Below are positions 56,333 through 64,000 of a DNA stretch of 64,000 nucleotides, one piece after another. The notes under the pieces were generated by a model. That model saw only the letters and a list, made by a program, of their open reading frames with translations. It was not told the DNA's origin and ran no database searches. Positions within the stretch are counted from its first letter, which is position 1. The number at the start of each line of letters is the position of its first letter. This DNA is from Pseudoalteromonas phenolica. GTDB taxonomy: Bacteria; Pseudomonadota; Gammaproteobacteria; Enterobacterales; Alteromonadaceae. The stretch spans positions 1 to 64,000 of the forward strand of contig NZ_CP013188.1 in NCBI RefSeq assembly GCF_001444405.1, read 5' to 3'. Position numbers and translations under genes: made by a program.

Positions 56333-56905
56333 ATGCCTAAGGCGAGTGAAATAAAAAAACATAATGCCATTGATTACAACGGTCGCGTAATGATTGTCCG
56401 CGACATTGAGCGCTCTGTACCTCAGGGTCGCGCTGGCGGTAGTTTATATCGTATGCGTATGTACGATGTTGTAACAGGCGGCAAAGTTGACGAAACGTTC
56501 AAAGCTGAAGAAATGTTAAATCTTGCTGATTTAGTACGTCGCCCGGTTATGCTGTCTTATATCGACGGCGAAGAACACGTATTTATGGACGAAGAAGATT
56601 ACACTCCATATAACATCAATACGTCTTCAATTGCTGAACAAGTGCTATTTATCAACGAAGAAACGAAGGGCTTACAGGCCGTTTTAGTTGAGGGCTCGCC
56701 GGTTTCTATTGACCTACCGTCAAGCGTAGAGTTAGTTATTGAAGACACTTCACCTTCAATTAAAGGTGCTTCTGCAAGTGCACGCACAAAGCCTGCAACT
56801 CTAACGACAGGCTTAATTGTTCAAGTACCAGAACATATTTCTACAGGTGATAAAATCAAAATTAACACTGATGAGAAAAAGTTCATGGGTCGTGCAGACA
56901 GCTAA
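56333..56905 (+). CDS. efpL: EfpL (YeiP), EF-P-like translation factor
   Basis: Paralogue of elongation factor P that helps ribosomes at polyproline and related stalls. The 190 residues have three EF-P-like barrels. The tip of the domain I loop carries R33 (SVPQGRAGG) in place of the modified lysine of EF-P, which is the EfpL hallmark. A terminator-like hairpin follows at 56914-56937. YebC-family and ArfB/HPF genes elsewhere in the window make this region rich in ribosome-helper genes. Confidence 0.92.
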   Translation: MPKASEIKKHNAIDYNGRVMIVRDIERSVPQGRAGGSLYRMRMYDVVTGGKVDETFKAEEMLNLADLVRRPVMLSYIDGEEHVFMDEEDYTPYNINTSSIAEQVLFINEETKGLQAVLVEGSPVSIDLPSSVELVIEDTSPSIKGASASARTKPATLTTGLIVQVPEHISTGDKIKINTDEKKFMGRADS

Positions 56906-56913
56906 GCTCTTCG

Positions 56914-56937
56914 GCTGCGGCTTTTCTTAACCGCAGC
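56914..56937 (+). terminator. Hairpin after efpL
   Basis: GCTGCGG/CCGCAGC stem with a 10-base loop; no strong T run. Confidence 0.5.
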
Positions 56938-57080
56938 TAATACTCCCTCTCTTTGTTTTAACAAAACTTTAACCTTTGTTTTTTTCCTGATAAACTCCGT
57001 ACCTATTTTTTTGTCTTCTTTAGTGACATAAAATAAATATTTTCATTCTCTTTTTTGCTACGGATTAGCGAGGGTTTTTA

Positions 57081-58361
57081 ATGAGTTATATTCCAGATAC
57101 CAGTGCACAGGACTCACAAGTCGTCACGCCTAAAAATACCAAAAAGCGCGTTATTTATGCCGCTTCATTATTTGCATTTTTAATATTTTGTTATGCTTTT
57201 ATTATTCCTCTAGTTGAAGGTTGGGTTGGAGGTAAATCAGCGATTTCTCTCGATAAGCTTAAACTGGCACAAGTCACACAGGGCGATTTTATCCGAGACT
57301 TTTCTGTACAAGGTAAAGTGATAGCAGCCCGTCGCCCTGTTCTATACAGCCCTGCACAAGGAACGGTTACCTATTTAGTGGATGCGGGCGATCGTGTAGA
57401 GATGGGTCAAGCGCTAGCGCAAGTAGAAAGCCCTGAGCTTCAGAGCTTGTTTGATCAAGAAAATACTCAACTCTCAAGGCTGAGAACGCAACTAGCGAGA
57501 GAAAAAATCCAGGCTAAACATATCCAGTTGCAGCAAGAAAACCGCATTGGCCAAGCAAGAGTTGCACTTAACGCCGCGAAACGAGAAATGCGCCGTTCTG
57601 AAGAAGCAAAAAAAAATCAAATCATCAGTGATATCGATTTTCAAAAAGCCAAAGATGATCTTGAAAATGCACTGCGCGAGTTTGAACATGTGAATAAAGA
57701 AGTGGCGCTACTAAAAGAAAGTCAGCAATTTGAAATTCAAACCTATGAATTTGAATTCAATGCACAAAAGGTAAAAGTCGCTGAATTACAAAGGCAAGTG
57801 TTAGGCCTTGAAGTACGTTCTCCGGTTGCTGGTTTGGTAGGCAATTTAAATCTAGAACAAAAGAATACAGTCAGTAAAAACCAGCCATTAATGAGTGTCG
57901 TTGACCTCAGCGAATATGAAGTCGAAGTGTTAATTCCAGAAACTTATGCCGATGATTTAGCCCTAGGCATAGAAGCCGAAATCAATTTTAACGAGCAAAG
58001 CTTCATGGGAAATCTAGTTGCCATGTCTCCTGAAATAACCAAGGGGAGTGTGCAAGGTAAGGTGAGATTCACGGGCACAGCGCCCGATAATTTAAGACAG
58101 AATCAGCGGCTCACTACACGTTTGATATTAGAACAAAGATCACAAGTAAATTATCTGCCAAGAGGTCGATTTTTACAAAACTATGATGGTATGCACATCT
58201 ATGTACTACGCGATAACGAAGCGGTAAAAGTACCAGCAAAGCTCGGTACGAAAAGTTTGTCTAAAGTCGAGGTGATTTCAGGTCTCGCGCTTGGCGATAC
58301 TGTGATTATTTCTGACTATCGAGTATTTGAAAAGGCTGCAAGCGTTAAAATCCTTCAATAA
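57081..58361 (+). CDS. Periplasmic adaptor (HlyD/MacA-like)
   Basis: Encodes 426 residues with one N-terminal membrane segment (about 24-45), a biotinyl-lipoyl-like barrel around a long coiled coil (about 130-230), and a C-terminal beta domain. It is the adaptor of a tripartite ABC exporter. GAGGG supports the ATG. It is followed by ATPase and two permease genes on the same strand. No outer-membrane channel gene is linked, so it may use TolC. Confidence 0.88.
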   Translation: MSYIPDTSAQDSQVVTPKNTKKRVIYAASLFAFLIFCYAFIIPLVEGWVGGKSAISLDKLKLAQVTQGDFIRDFSVQGKVIAARRPVLYSPAQGTVTYLVDAGDRVEMGQALAQVESPELQSLFDQENTQLSRLRTQLAREKIQAKHIQLQQENRIGQARVALNAAKREMRRSEEAKKNQIISDIDFQKAKDDLENALREFEHVNKEVALLKESQQFEIQTYEFEFNAQKVKVAELQRQVLGLEVRSPVAGLVGNLNLEQKNTVSKNQPLMSVVDLSEYEVEVLIPETYADDLALGIEAEINFNEQSFMGNLVAMSPEITKGSVQGKVRFTGTAPDNLRQNQRLTTRLILEQRSQVNYLPRGRFLQNYDGMHIYVLRDNEAVKVPAKLGTKSLSKVEVISGLALGDTVIISDYRVFEKAASVKILQ

Positions 58362-58438
58362 AATATATTTATTAAGTTTGCTTAGCGGGGTAGCAACTTA
58401 TCTCATCGTTTTGGAAGAATGAAAAATAAGGAAAGGAA

Positions 58439-59131
58439 ATGTTGAAAATGACTGGGCTTGCAAAAGCCTATATAACTTCTGATATTAAAACACAGGCGCT
58501 TCAGCCATTTGATTTGGCTATAGGGCTGGGAGAATTTGTTTCAGTCATCGGTCCTTCAGGTTCGGGTAAAACCACTTTTCTGAATATTGCTGGGCTACTC
58601 GAAAACCATAGTAATGGCGTATACGAGCTCGATGGACAAGATGTTTCAAAGATGTCTGATAAACAAAAATCAGCGTATAGAAATGAAAAAATTGGCTTTG
58701 TTTTCCAGAGCTTTAATCTGATCCCTGAACTTAATTTATACGACAACATTGATATGCCTCTGCGCTATCGAAAATTTAATGCGAAAGAGCGTGATGAGCG
58801 CATCATGAAAGCATTAGAACAAGTAGGTCTTGCTGGTCGCAAAAACCATTATCCAACACAATTATCGGGTGGTCAGCAGCAGCGTGTTGCAATTGCCCGT
58901 GCGATTGCAGGTTCGCCAAGTGTTATTTTTGCCGATGAACCTACAGGTAATTTAGACTCAAAAATGGCTCAAGGTATTATGACATTGCTGCAAGACATTA
59001 ATGCGTCAGGCACTACGATTATTATGGTGACTCATGATAATGAACAAGCACAGCTTGCGCAGCGAATTGTGCAAATAAAAGATGGTGTGCTCAGTGAAGA
59101 GTCGCCTGTTTTGACTCAAGCTATCGCTTAA
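58439..59131 (+). CDS. ABC exporter ATPase (LolD/MacB type)
   Basis: Encodes 230 residues: Walker A GPSGSGKTT near 38-46, Q-loop FQSF, signature LSGGQQQR near 142-149, Walker B VIFADEPTGNLD, H-loop THD. The sequence is of the LolD/MacB/FtsE group. TAAGG lies eight bases before the ATG at 58439; an ATG at 58448 is possible. It pairs with the two permeases that follow. Confidence 0.93.
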   Translation: MLKMTGLAKAYITSDIKTQALQPFDLAIGLGEFVSVIGPSGSGKTTFLNIAGLLENHSNGVYELDGQDVSKMSDKQKSAYRNEKIGFVFQSFNLIPELNLYDNIDMPLRYRKFNAKERDERIMKALEQVGLAGRKNHYPTQLSGGQQQRVAIARAIAGSPSVIFADEPTGNLDSKMAQGIMTLLQDINASGTTIIMVTHDNEQAQLAQRIVQIKDGVLSEESPVLTQAIA

Positions 59132-59137
59132 GGGGTC

Positions 59138-60460
59138 ATGATGTTTTCATATTATGTGAAATTAGCGCTGATCAGCTTAAAGCGAACGCCATTACTCAGT
59201 TTTTTAATGGTAATGTTGATAGCTATGGGGATTGGCGCAACAATGACGACCTATACCGTCAACTATATGATGAGCCAAGACCCCATACCCTCAAAAAGCG
59301 ATAACTTATACTCAGTGCAAATTGATAGTAGAGGTGATGGCGTAGATTATAGTTACCTTGATACTATCCCACCAGAAATGACTTATCAGGATGCAATGAG
59401 CATCCTCAAATCTGATATTCCTAAATATCAAGCTGTGATTAGTGCAATCCGTACTACCGTAAAAAATCCAGCAAAGCATGACACTGCAGTAACAAGAGAA
59501 GTACGTACAACCAGTGCTGACTTTTTTCCTATGCTTGAAGTGCCATTTTTATATGGTAGAGGCTGGGATGAAACTGCGGATAACAACGCAGAGCTAGTCG
59601 TTGTATTGACTAAACAAGCGAATATGCGTTTTTTTGGTGGAGAAAACTCAGTTGGCCAAACACTGCAATTAGGCGAGGATTTATATCAAGTGGTGGGCGT
59701 GCTTGATGATTGGTTAATAGTTCCAAAGTTCTATGGCCAAAATAATGCTATGTATTCACAACCATTCGATATTTTCATGCCATTTAGCGCACAAATAAGC
59801 AAAGAAATTTTTACCACCTCACTCATTAATATTACGTGTTGGAAGCCTGCTGAAGATGAAAGTACAGCTGCTTTTCTCGCTTCGGAATGTTCTTGGATAA
59901 AAATTTGGGCTGAGCTAGAAAATGATGAAAAAAAGCAGCAATTCCAACTATTTTTAGATAACTATGCGCAACAGCAGCAAGCACAAGGGCGCTTTGCTAA
60001 CCGCATTTTGAATAAACTTGTATCTGTTAAACAATATCTTAACGAAGAAAAGATTGTCCCTGAAGATAGCAAAATAGCAGTGTCGCTTGCCGCATTATTT
60101 TTGATTGTTTGCTTACTTAATTGCATGGGGCTGATGATGGCGAAATTCCATGGTAAAGCCGGAGAAGCAGGATTGCGCCGAGCTGTCGGGGCGAGTCGAC
60201 AACATTTAATTGCTCAATTTTCAGTGGAACTAGCGGTTGTAGGCTTTATTGGGGGCGTTTTAGGTCTGCTTTTAGCACAACTTGGCTTAGTTGCTATGAC
60301 GAATTTATACAGTCACTTGCATAGTTCGCTAATGCAAATGAATGCCCTGATTGTGGTTATTACTTTGGCTTTAGCTGTAGTGATCAGCTGCATTTTTGGT
60401 TTGATACCGATTCTAAAAGCCAGCCGAATTCAACTTTCAAGTCAGCTAAAAAGCTTATAG
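59138..60460 (+). CDS. FtsX/MacB-type ABC permease 1
   Basis: Encodes 440 residues: an N-terminal membrane segment, a large periplasmic domain of the MacB core type (about 45-330), and three C-terminal membrane segments with an FtsX domain. It contains the RRAVGASRQHL segment typical of this family. It starts six bases after the ATPase stop and works with the second permease as a heterodimer (inference). Confidence 0.9.
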   Translation: MMFSYYVKLALISLKRTPLLSFLMVMLIAMGIGATMTTYTVNYMMSQDPIPSKSDNLYSVQIDSRGDGVDYSYLDTIPPEMTYQDAMSILKSDIPKYQAVISAIRTTVKNPAKHDTAVTREVRTTSADFFPMLEVPFLYGRGWDETADNNAELVVVLTKQANMRFFGGENSVGQTLQLGEDLYQVVGVLDDWLIVPKFYGQNNAMYSQPFDIFMPFSAQISKEIFTTSLINITCWKPAEDESTAAFLASECSWIKIWAELENDEKKQQFQLFLDNYAQQQQAQGRFANRILNKLVSVKQYLNEEKIVPEDSKIAVSLAALFLIVCLLNCMGLMMAKFHGKAGEAGLRRAVGASRQHLIAQFSVELAVVGFIGGVLGLLLAQLGLVAMTNLYSHLHSSLMQMNALIVVITLALAVVISCIFGLIPILKASRIQLSSQLKSL

Positions 60461-60469
60461 GAGTTAATT

Positions 60470-61678
60470 ATGAGAGATTTAGCCCCGATAATTAAAGCTT
60501 TATTTAAAGAGAAACTGGTACCTTTTCTGCTGATTTTACAGATAGCAGTCACTTTTATGGTGATGGTGAATGCTGTAAATATGATCAGTGAGCGCGAGAA
60601 GTTGATGTCTAGGCCCACTGGTGTTGATGAAGAAAATGCTTTTTATGTTTTGACTAATTTGCAGGGACCTGCTGAGAATTATATCGCAAACTTGAGCCAT
60701 GATTTGGCAAGCTTACGCGCAATTGAGGGGGTTGAAGCGGTCTCTCCTTTAAACGGTGTACCTCTAGGGTTATGGGGTAATTATACTTCTGTTTATCCTA
60801 ACTTAGATACAGAGTACCCAATTGATGTGGCAGGATATTATGGTTCTGATGAGCATATTGTTGAAAACTTAGGCCTTACATTAATTGCTGGAGACAACCT
60901 GACTTTAAGCGATACTACGATTACCGCTAATGGTGGTCATAATATTTCTTCTAATATTTTAATTACCAAAGCCTTTGCTGAGTTAGTGAGCCCCGAAGAT
61001 TGGCGTCAAGCTGTAGGGCAGACTGTTTATACATCTAATACACCTCAGCGCATTAAAGGGATAGTAGAGGCTATGCAAGGTGCTTGGCCACGGTGGTATG
61101 GTGTAAATGGTTCAATTATTTATCCCGTTATCGAAGTAAATAATACAATTCGTTATTTTGTGCGGGCAGAGCCAGGCCAACTTGATAATATAATGGAAGA
61201 GGTCAATAAAGTACTTCTAAACACACCCGGACGCGTCATTGAAAAAATGCTGACGATGGAAGAGGTGAGGTTAAGGGCGTATAAAGATGATAATGCAAGT
61301 AGCAAGCTACTTATATCAGTCTGTATTGGATTGTTACTTGCAACAAGCTTAGGTATTTACGGGCAAGCTCGATTTTCGGTTAATCGTCGTAAAAGGCAGA
61401 TTGGCACGCGCAGAGCATTAGGGGCTAGTAAAGGGCAGGTAATGCGATTCTTTATGCTTGAAAATGCTGTGGTGAGTGTTACGGGGCTTGTTATTGGCTT
61501 TATTGCTGCATTATCCCTAAGCGAACAATTTGTTCAACATTTTGGTTTAACACCTGTACCGTTGCCGTATTTATTATCGGGTATGGCTGCATTGTTTGTG
61601 TTAGGTCAGTTATCAGTGAGTTATCCTGCACTGCAAGCGTCAAGAGTGGAACCTGCTATCGCAACGCGCAGTGCTTAA
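60470..61678 (+). CDS. FtsX/MacB-type ABC permease 2
   Basis: Encodes 402 residues with the same layout as permease 1, including RRALGASKGQV. GGAG supports the ATG nine bases after the previous stop. Unlike MacB, the ATPase is a separate gene and there are two permease chains. The substrate cannot be read from the sequence. The operon ends at the repeat-containing terminator at 61700-61746. Confidence 0.9.
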   Translation: MRDLAPIIKALFKEKLVPFLLILQIAVTFMVMVNAVNMISEREKLMSRPTGVDEENAFYVLTNLQGPAENYIANLSHDLASLRAIEGVEAVSPLNGVPLGLWGNYTSVYPNLDTEYPIDVAGYYGSDEHIVENLGLTLIAGDNLTLSDTTITANGGHNISSNILITKAFAELVSPEDWRQAVGQTVYTSNTPQRIKGIVEAMQGAWPRWYGVNGSIIYPVIEVNNTIRYFVRAEPGQLDNIMEEVNKVLLNTPGRVIEKMLTMEEVRLRAYKDDNASSKLLISVCIGLLLATSLGIYGQARFSVNRRKRQIGTRRALGASKGQVMRFFMLENAVVSVTGLVIGFIAALSLSEQFVQHFGLTPVPLPYLLSGMAALFVLGQLSVSYPALQASRVEPAIATRSA

Positions 61679-61699
61679 ATACTTTCGCTTAATTGAAAA

Positions 61700-61746
61700 A
61701 GCCAGATCATATTTTTACTAGGTAAAATTTTGATCTGGCTTTTTTG
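61700..61746. terminator. Bidirectional terminator built from two inverted family A copies
   Basis: AGCCAGATCA pairs with TGATCTGGCT. Family A copies at 61704-61723 (plus) and 61717-61736 (minus) form the inner arms. The stem is flanked by T6 on the right and A5 on the left, and it lies between convergent genes. Confidence 0.85.
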
Positions 61747-61757
61747 TGTCTGAACAG

Positions 61758-62498
61758 TTATTTCAGCATCTCCTTATCGATCAATTGCTTAATCTCTTTC
61801 ACTAAGGCAATACTGGCTTCGTTATCACCGTGAACACATAAGGTATCTGCTCTTAGTGCGAGCGTGCTTCCTGAGCCCGTGGTGACTGTGCCTTGAGTCA
61901 ATAACTGCTCGACTTGTGCCATCAAAGCAGGCTTGTTATGCACTGCATTCGGCTCAGTTCTAGGAGTTAAGCGCCCTTCGTTGGTATATAAGCGATCCGC
62001 AAAAGCTTCAAACAACAATGGTAGGTTATATTTTTCAGCCATGGCCAAGTGCGCAGTTTGCTCGTTGGTCGCCAGTAGCATTAACTTTAGCGGTTTGGCA
62101 TAGCTACTCACTGCCTGCATGACAGTTTCTAAAATGCCGTTATCGGCCATCATATCGTTATAAAGGGCTCCATGTGGTTTTACATAACTAATTGATAAAC
62201 CATGTACTTGTGCCATACCGTCAAGGGCTGCAATTTGATAATGCAAACAATTTACTAACTCATCATGACTGAGCTTCATAGAGCGACGACCAAAGCCTTG
62301 CTTGTCGGGGTAGCTTGGGTGAGCACCAATTTGCACATTATGCTTTTTAGCAAGCGTGAGGGTTTGAGCCATCACATCAGGGTCACCAGCGTGAAAGCCA
62401 CAAGCAATATTTGCCAAATCAATTACTTGCATGGCGTGGCTATCTAATCCCATTTGCCATGCGCCAAAGCTTTCGCCTAAATCGCAATTTAATAACAT
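61758..62498 (-). CDS. pxpA: 5-oxoprolinase subunit A (LamB/YcsF family)
   Basis: Encodes 246 residues of the LamB/YcsF family; in E. coli PxpA works with PxpB and PxpC to open 5-oxoproline. The N-terminus NCDLGESFG and IACGFHAGD segments are family marks. The pxpB and pxpC genes are not in the window. It follows the GH3 gene by 11 bases, an unusual pairing that hints at a cell-wall recycling context. Confidence 0.9.
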   Translation of the reverse strand: MLLNCDLGESFGAWQMGLDSHAMQVIDLANIACGFHAGDPDVMAQTLTLAKKHNVQIGAHPSYPDKQGFGRRSMKLSHDELVNCLHYQIAALDGMAQVHGLSISYVKPHGALYNDMMADNGILETVMQAVSSYAKPLKLMLLATNEQTAHLAMAEKYNLPLLFEAFADRLYTNEGRLTPRTEPNAVHNKPALMAQVEQLLTQGTVTTGSGSTLALRADTLCVHGDNEASIALVKEIKQLIDKEMLK

Positions 62499-62509
62499 GT
62501 TTGCTTCCT

Positions 62510-64000
62510 TTAAATACTGACAGGGAGTTGGCCTTCAGGCTTTTCTAAACCCAAAATCACTTTTGCTAGCGCAGTAAACGCAGGACCAGAGATCATATTT
62601 TTACTAACTACATCGACATTGTAGGCATAACTGGCCAAAACCGCTTGTGCGTATGACACATAAGTCGGTATCTCATAGGGCGCGCGCAGGCTAATAAATA
62701 GCGTTGGCTTTCCAGCAAGCTTTGCCTGCTTAAGCAGCGCTAATAGTGCTTTTGGCTGTTCATTACGTTTGAGCTTAAAACTGTCAAGGGCCTTTACATC
62801 ATCCATACCACCAATCTCAACAGCACTTTGTTGTGGGTTGGCATGGGCGGCTATGATCAGGTCTGAGTTAGTAATATTTTGATCTGCTTGTTTTGGATCG
62901 AATCCTTGTAAGCTGCTACACGTGATGTTTAATTCTTGCTTGCTTAAAGAGAGTAAAGCTTGCTCAAGAGCATGGCATTTTTGCGTGTCAGGCATGACCA
63001 AATGGATGCGCTTATGTTTAGCTTGAATAGGCAATAGATCTTGGTTTTTCACTTGAGTGATGGCGGCAACAGCGAGTTCACTTTCAAGTTGTCGGTGACT
63101 CGGGTTCCCTAATGTTGCTTTAGCAATGGCGGCAGAGCGGGGCGCTTGGTCTGCCAAAAATTGTTGTTTGAGTGAAATGATACGCTGTGCCGATTGTGCT
63201 ATTTCAGTTTTATTTAGCTCACCTAAAGCAACAGCCGCGTTCAGCGCACTCATTAGTTCATCAAGCTTTTTAATATCGTCAGGAGTACGAATGGCAATCG
63301 GCATTAGGGCTATATCAACCCCAGCTTTAAAGGTTTCAATCACTGCGGATGTTGGGGTAAAAAAGTGGCTGATCCCCGCCATATCGAGTGCATCGGTCAC
63401 CGTCACACCTTGGTAGTTCAGCTTTTCTCGTAGCAAGTCGTGCATAATTTTTCGCGACAATGTAGCCGGTTTAATCATGGCTTCGCCTTGTTTGTTCACA
63501 AAGGTGCTGTTATCAAGTACGGGATATTGAATATGCGCCGTCATGATCATACCAGGCGCGTGCTTATCAATAATGTATTTAAAAGGTGCAAGCTCAACCT
63601 GTTCAATGCGTTGTAAATCGTGTTTAACAAGCGGCAAACCAGTGTGGCTATCGACCGAGGTATCACCGTGACCCGGAAAATGCTTAAGCGCTGAAACGAC
63701 GTTTTGCGCTTCAAATGCTTCAACTTGTGCTGCACCCATTTTTGCTACTTCGAGTGGGTTCTCTGAGAAAGAACGAACGTTGATCACCGGATTATCCGCG
63801 TTGTTATTCACATCAACGGTTGGCGCAAAGTTTACATTAATGCCAAGGCTGTTTAGCTCTTTACCAATGGCGGTGGCCACTACACTGGCATAGTGCGTAC
63901 CGTGCTTTTGGTAAGTTGCCCCTATGCTCATATTACCTGTGAACGAAGTCGCCTCAGCACGGTTGATACGAGCTACACGGCCACCTTCTTGGTCAATAGA
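62510..64000 (-). CDS. GH3 beta-N-acetylhexosaminidase-like protein, 5' end off the window
   Basis: The open frame runs to the right edge with no start; at least 496 residues. IDQEGGRVARI near the edge, KHFPGHGDTSVDSH and VTDALDMAG are GH3 NagZ-type motifs. NagZ removes GlcNAc from muropeptides and is about 340 residues, so this longer enzyme has an extra C-terminal domain. The ATG at 63931 is internal. Family A copies lie at 62590-62609 (VSKNMIS) and 62866-62885 (DQNITN), with a family B copy between them. It is cotranscribed with pxpA. Confidence 0.9.
   Translation of the reverse strand, partial: SIDQEGGRVARINRAEATSFTGNMSIGATYQKHGTHYASVVATAIGKELNSLGINVNFAPTVDVNNNADNPVINVRSFSENPLEVAKMGAAQVEAFEAQNVVSALKHFPGHGDTSVDSHTGLPLVKHDLQRIEQVELAPFKYIIDKHAPGMIMTAHIQYPVLDNSTFVNKQGEAMIKPATLSRKIMHDLLREKLNYQGVTVTDALDMAGISHFFTPTSAVIETFKAGVDIALMPIAIRTPDDIKKLDELMSALNAAVALGELNKTEIAQSAQRIISLKQQFLADQAPRSAAIAKATLGNPSHRQLESELAVAAITQVKNQDLLPIQAKHKRIHLVMPDTQKCHALEQALLSLSKQELNITCSSLQGFDPKQADQNITNSDLIIAAHANPQQSAVEIGGMDDVKALDSFKLKRNEQPKALLALLKQAKLAGKPTLFISLRAPYEIPTYVSYAQAVLASYAYNVDVVSKNMISGPAFTALAKVILGLEKPEGQLPVSI
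62590..62609 (+). repeat. Family A 20-mer inside the GH3 gene (perfect)
   Basis: A 20 of 20 match, on the strand opposite the gene. Confidence 0.75.
62781..62799. repeat. Family B palindrome copy 8 (degenerate)
   Basis: CTGTCAAG-GGC-CTTTACAT inside the GH3 gene, between two family A copies. Confidence 0.4.
62866..62885 (-). repeat. Family A 20-mer inside the GH3 gene
   Basis: AGATCAAAATATTACTAACT on the minus strand, 17 of 20. It codes DQNITN. Confidence 0.65.

Noticed and set aside
1..64000. Insertion sequences, prophage, tRNA or rRNA genes
   Set aside because: No transposase, integrase or phage structural protein appeared among the reading frames, and I did not recognise any tRNA or rRNA.
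1..64000. Classical chromosomal parS (TGTTTCACGTGAAACA-like)
   Set aside because: No copy was noticed. That agrees with a non-chromosomal type of ParB but was judged by eye only.

Overview
The window reads as about 64 kb of an AT-rich, gene-dense genome of a marine gammaproteobacterium of the order Alteromonadales. Pseudoalteromonas is my best guess, from protein character and from the MipA/OmpV - DUF3019 - two-component operon. The left end carries a P1-type parA-parB partition pair (338-2549) and two families of short dispersed repeats, so this is probably a secondary replicon (chromid, chromosome II) near its origin side. No replication initiator, rRNA, tRNA, CRISPR array or insertion sequence was seen.

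Layout: 0-3 kb partition genes; 2.7-11.2 kb a SWIM/SNF2 helicase, a small protein with an orphan OmpR-type regulator, RmuC, and a TPR-containing sensor kinase; 11.4-15.4 kb the glyoxylate shunt (isocitrate lyase and malate synthase G, divergent); 15.8-21.3 kb a beta-propeller lipoprotein and the MipA/OmpV - DUF3019 - regulator - kinase operon; 21.4-26.7 kb a lipoprotein, ArfB, an HPF-like protein, an NhaR-like regulator, an rRNA methyltransferase-like protein, a GNAT and a CheY-like protein; 26.8-37 kb two paralogous exported alpha/beta hydrolases (one without its serine nucleophile), a prolyl oligopeptidase lipoprotein, a cysteine desulfurase - metallo-beta-lactamase - rhodanese fusion and an exported KatG; 37.3-42.5 kb a four-gene c-di-GMP operon starting with an outer-membrane barrel and a PstS-like protein; 42.7-47.2 kb YebC, a HAD phosphatase, and DUF6702 with an M1 peptidase; 47.6-54.4 kb sbcDC with a methyltransferase, then DUF6942 and YaiI; 54.4-55.2 kb a repeat array; 55.2-61.7 kb a uracil-DNA-glycosylase-like protein, EfpL and a MacAB-like ABC exporter; 61.8-64 kb PxpA and a GH3 hexosaminidase cut by the window edge.

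The most unusual signal is repeat architecture. Family A is a 20-mer, consensus AGATCATATTTTTACTAACT, with a Dam site (GATC). I count about 24 exact or degenerate copies: beside parA, at 25.3-25.6 kb, at 51.9-55.2 kb and at 61.7-62.9 kb. In the 54.6-54.9 kb array six same-strand copies are spaced 52, 31, 42, 53 and 42 bp, all close to whole helical turns. Several copies lie inside genes, where they give the same short peptide in unrelated proteins. Family B is a palindrome, TGTAAAG-SSS-CTTTACA, with eight mostly single copies, three of them next to family A. I infer that these are binding sites for chromid maintenance proteins (initiator, ParB or similar). This is untested here.
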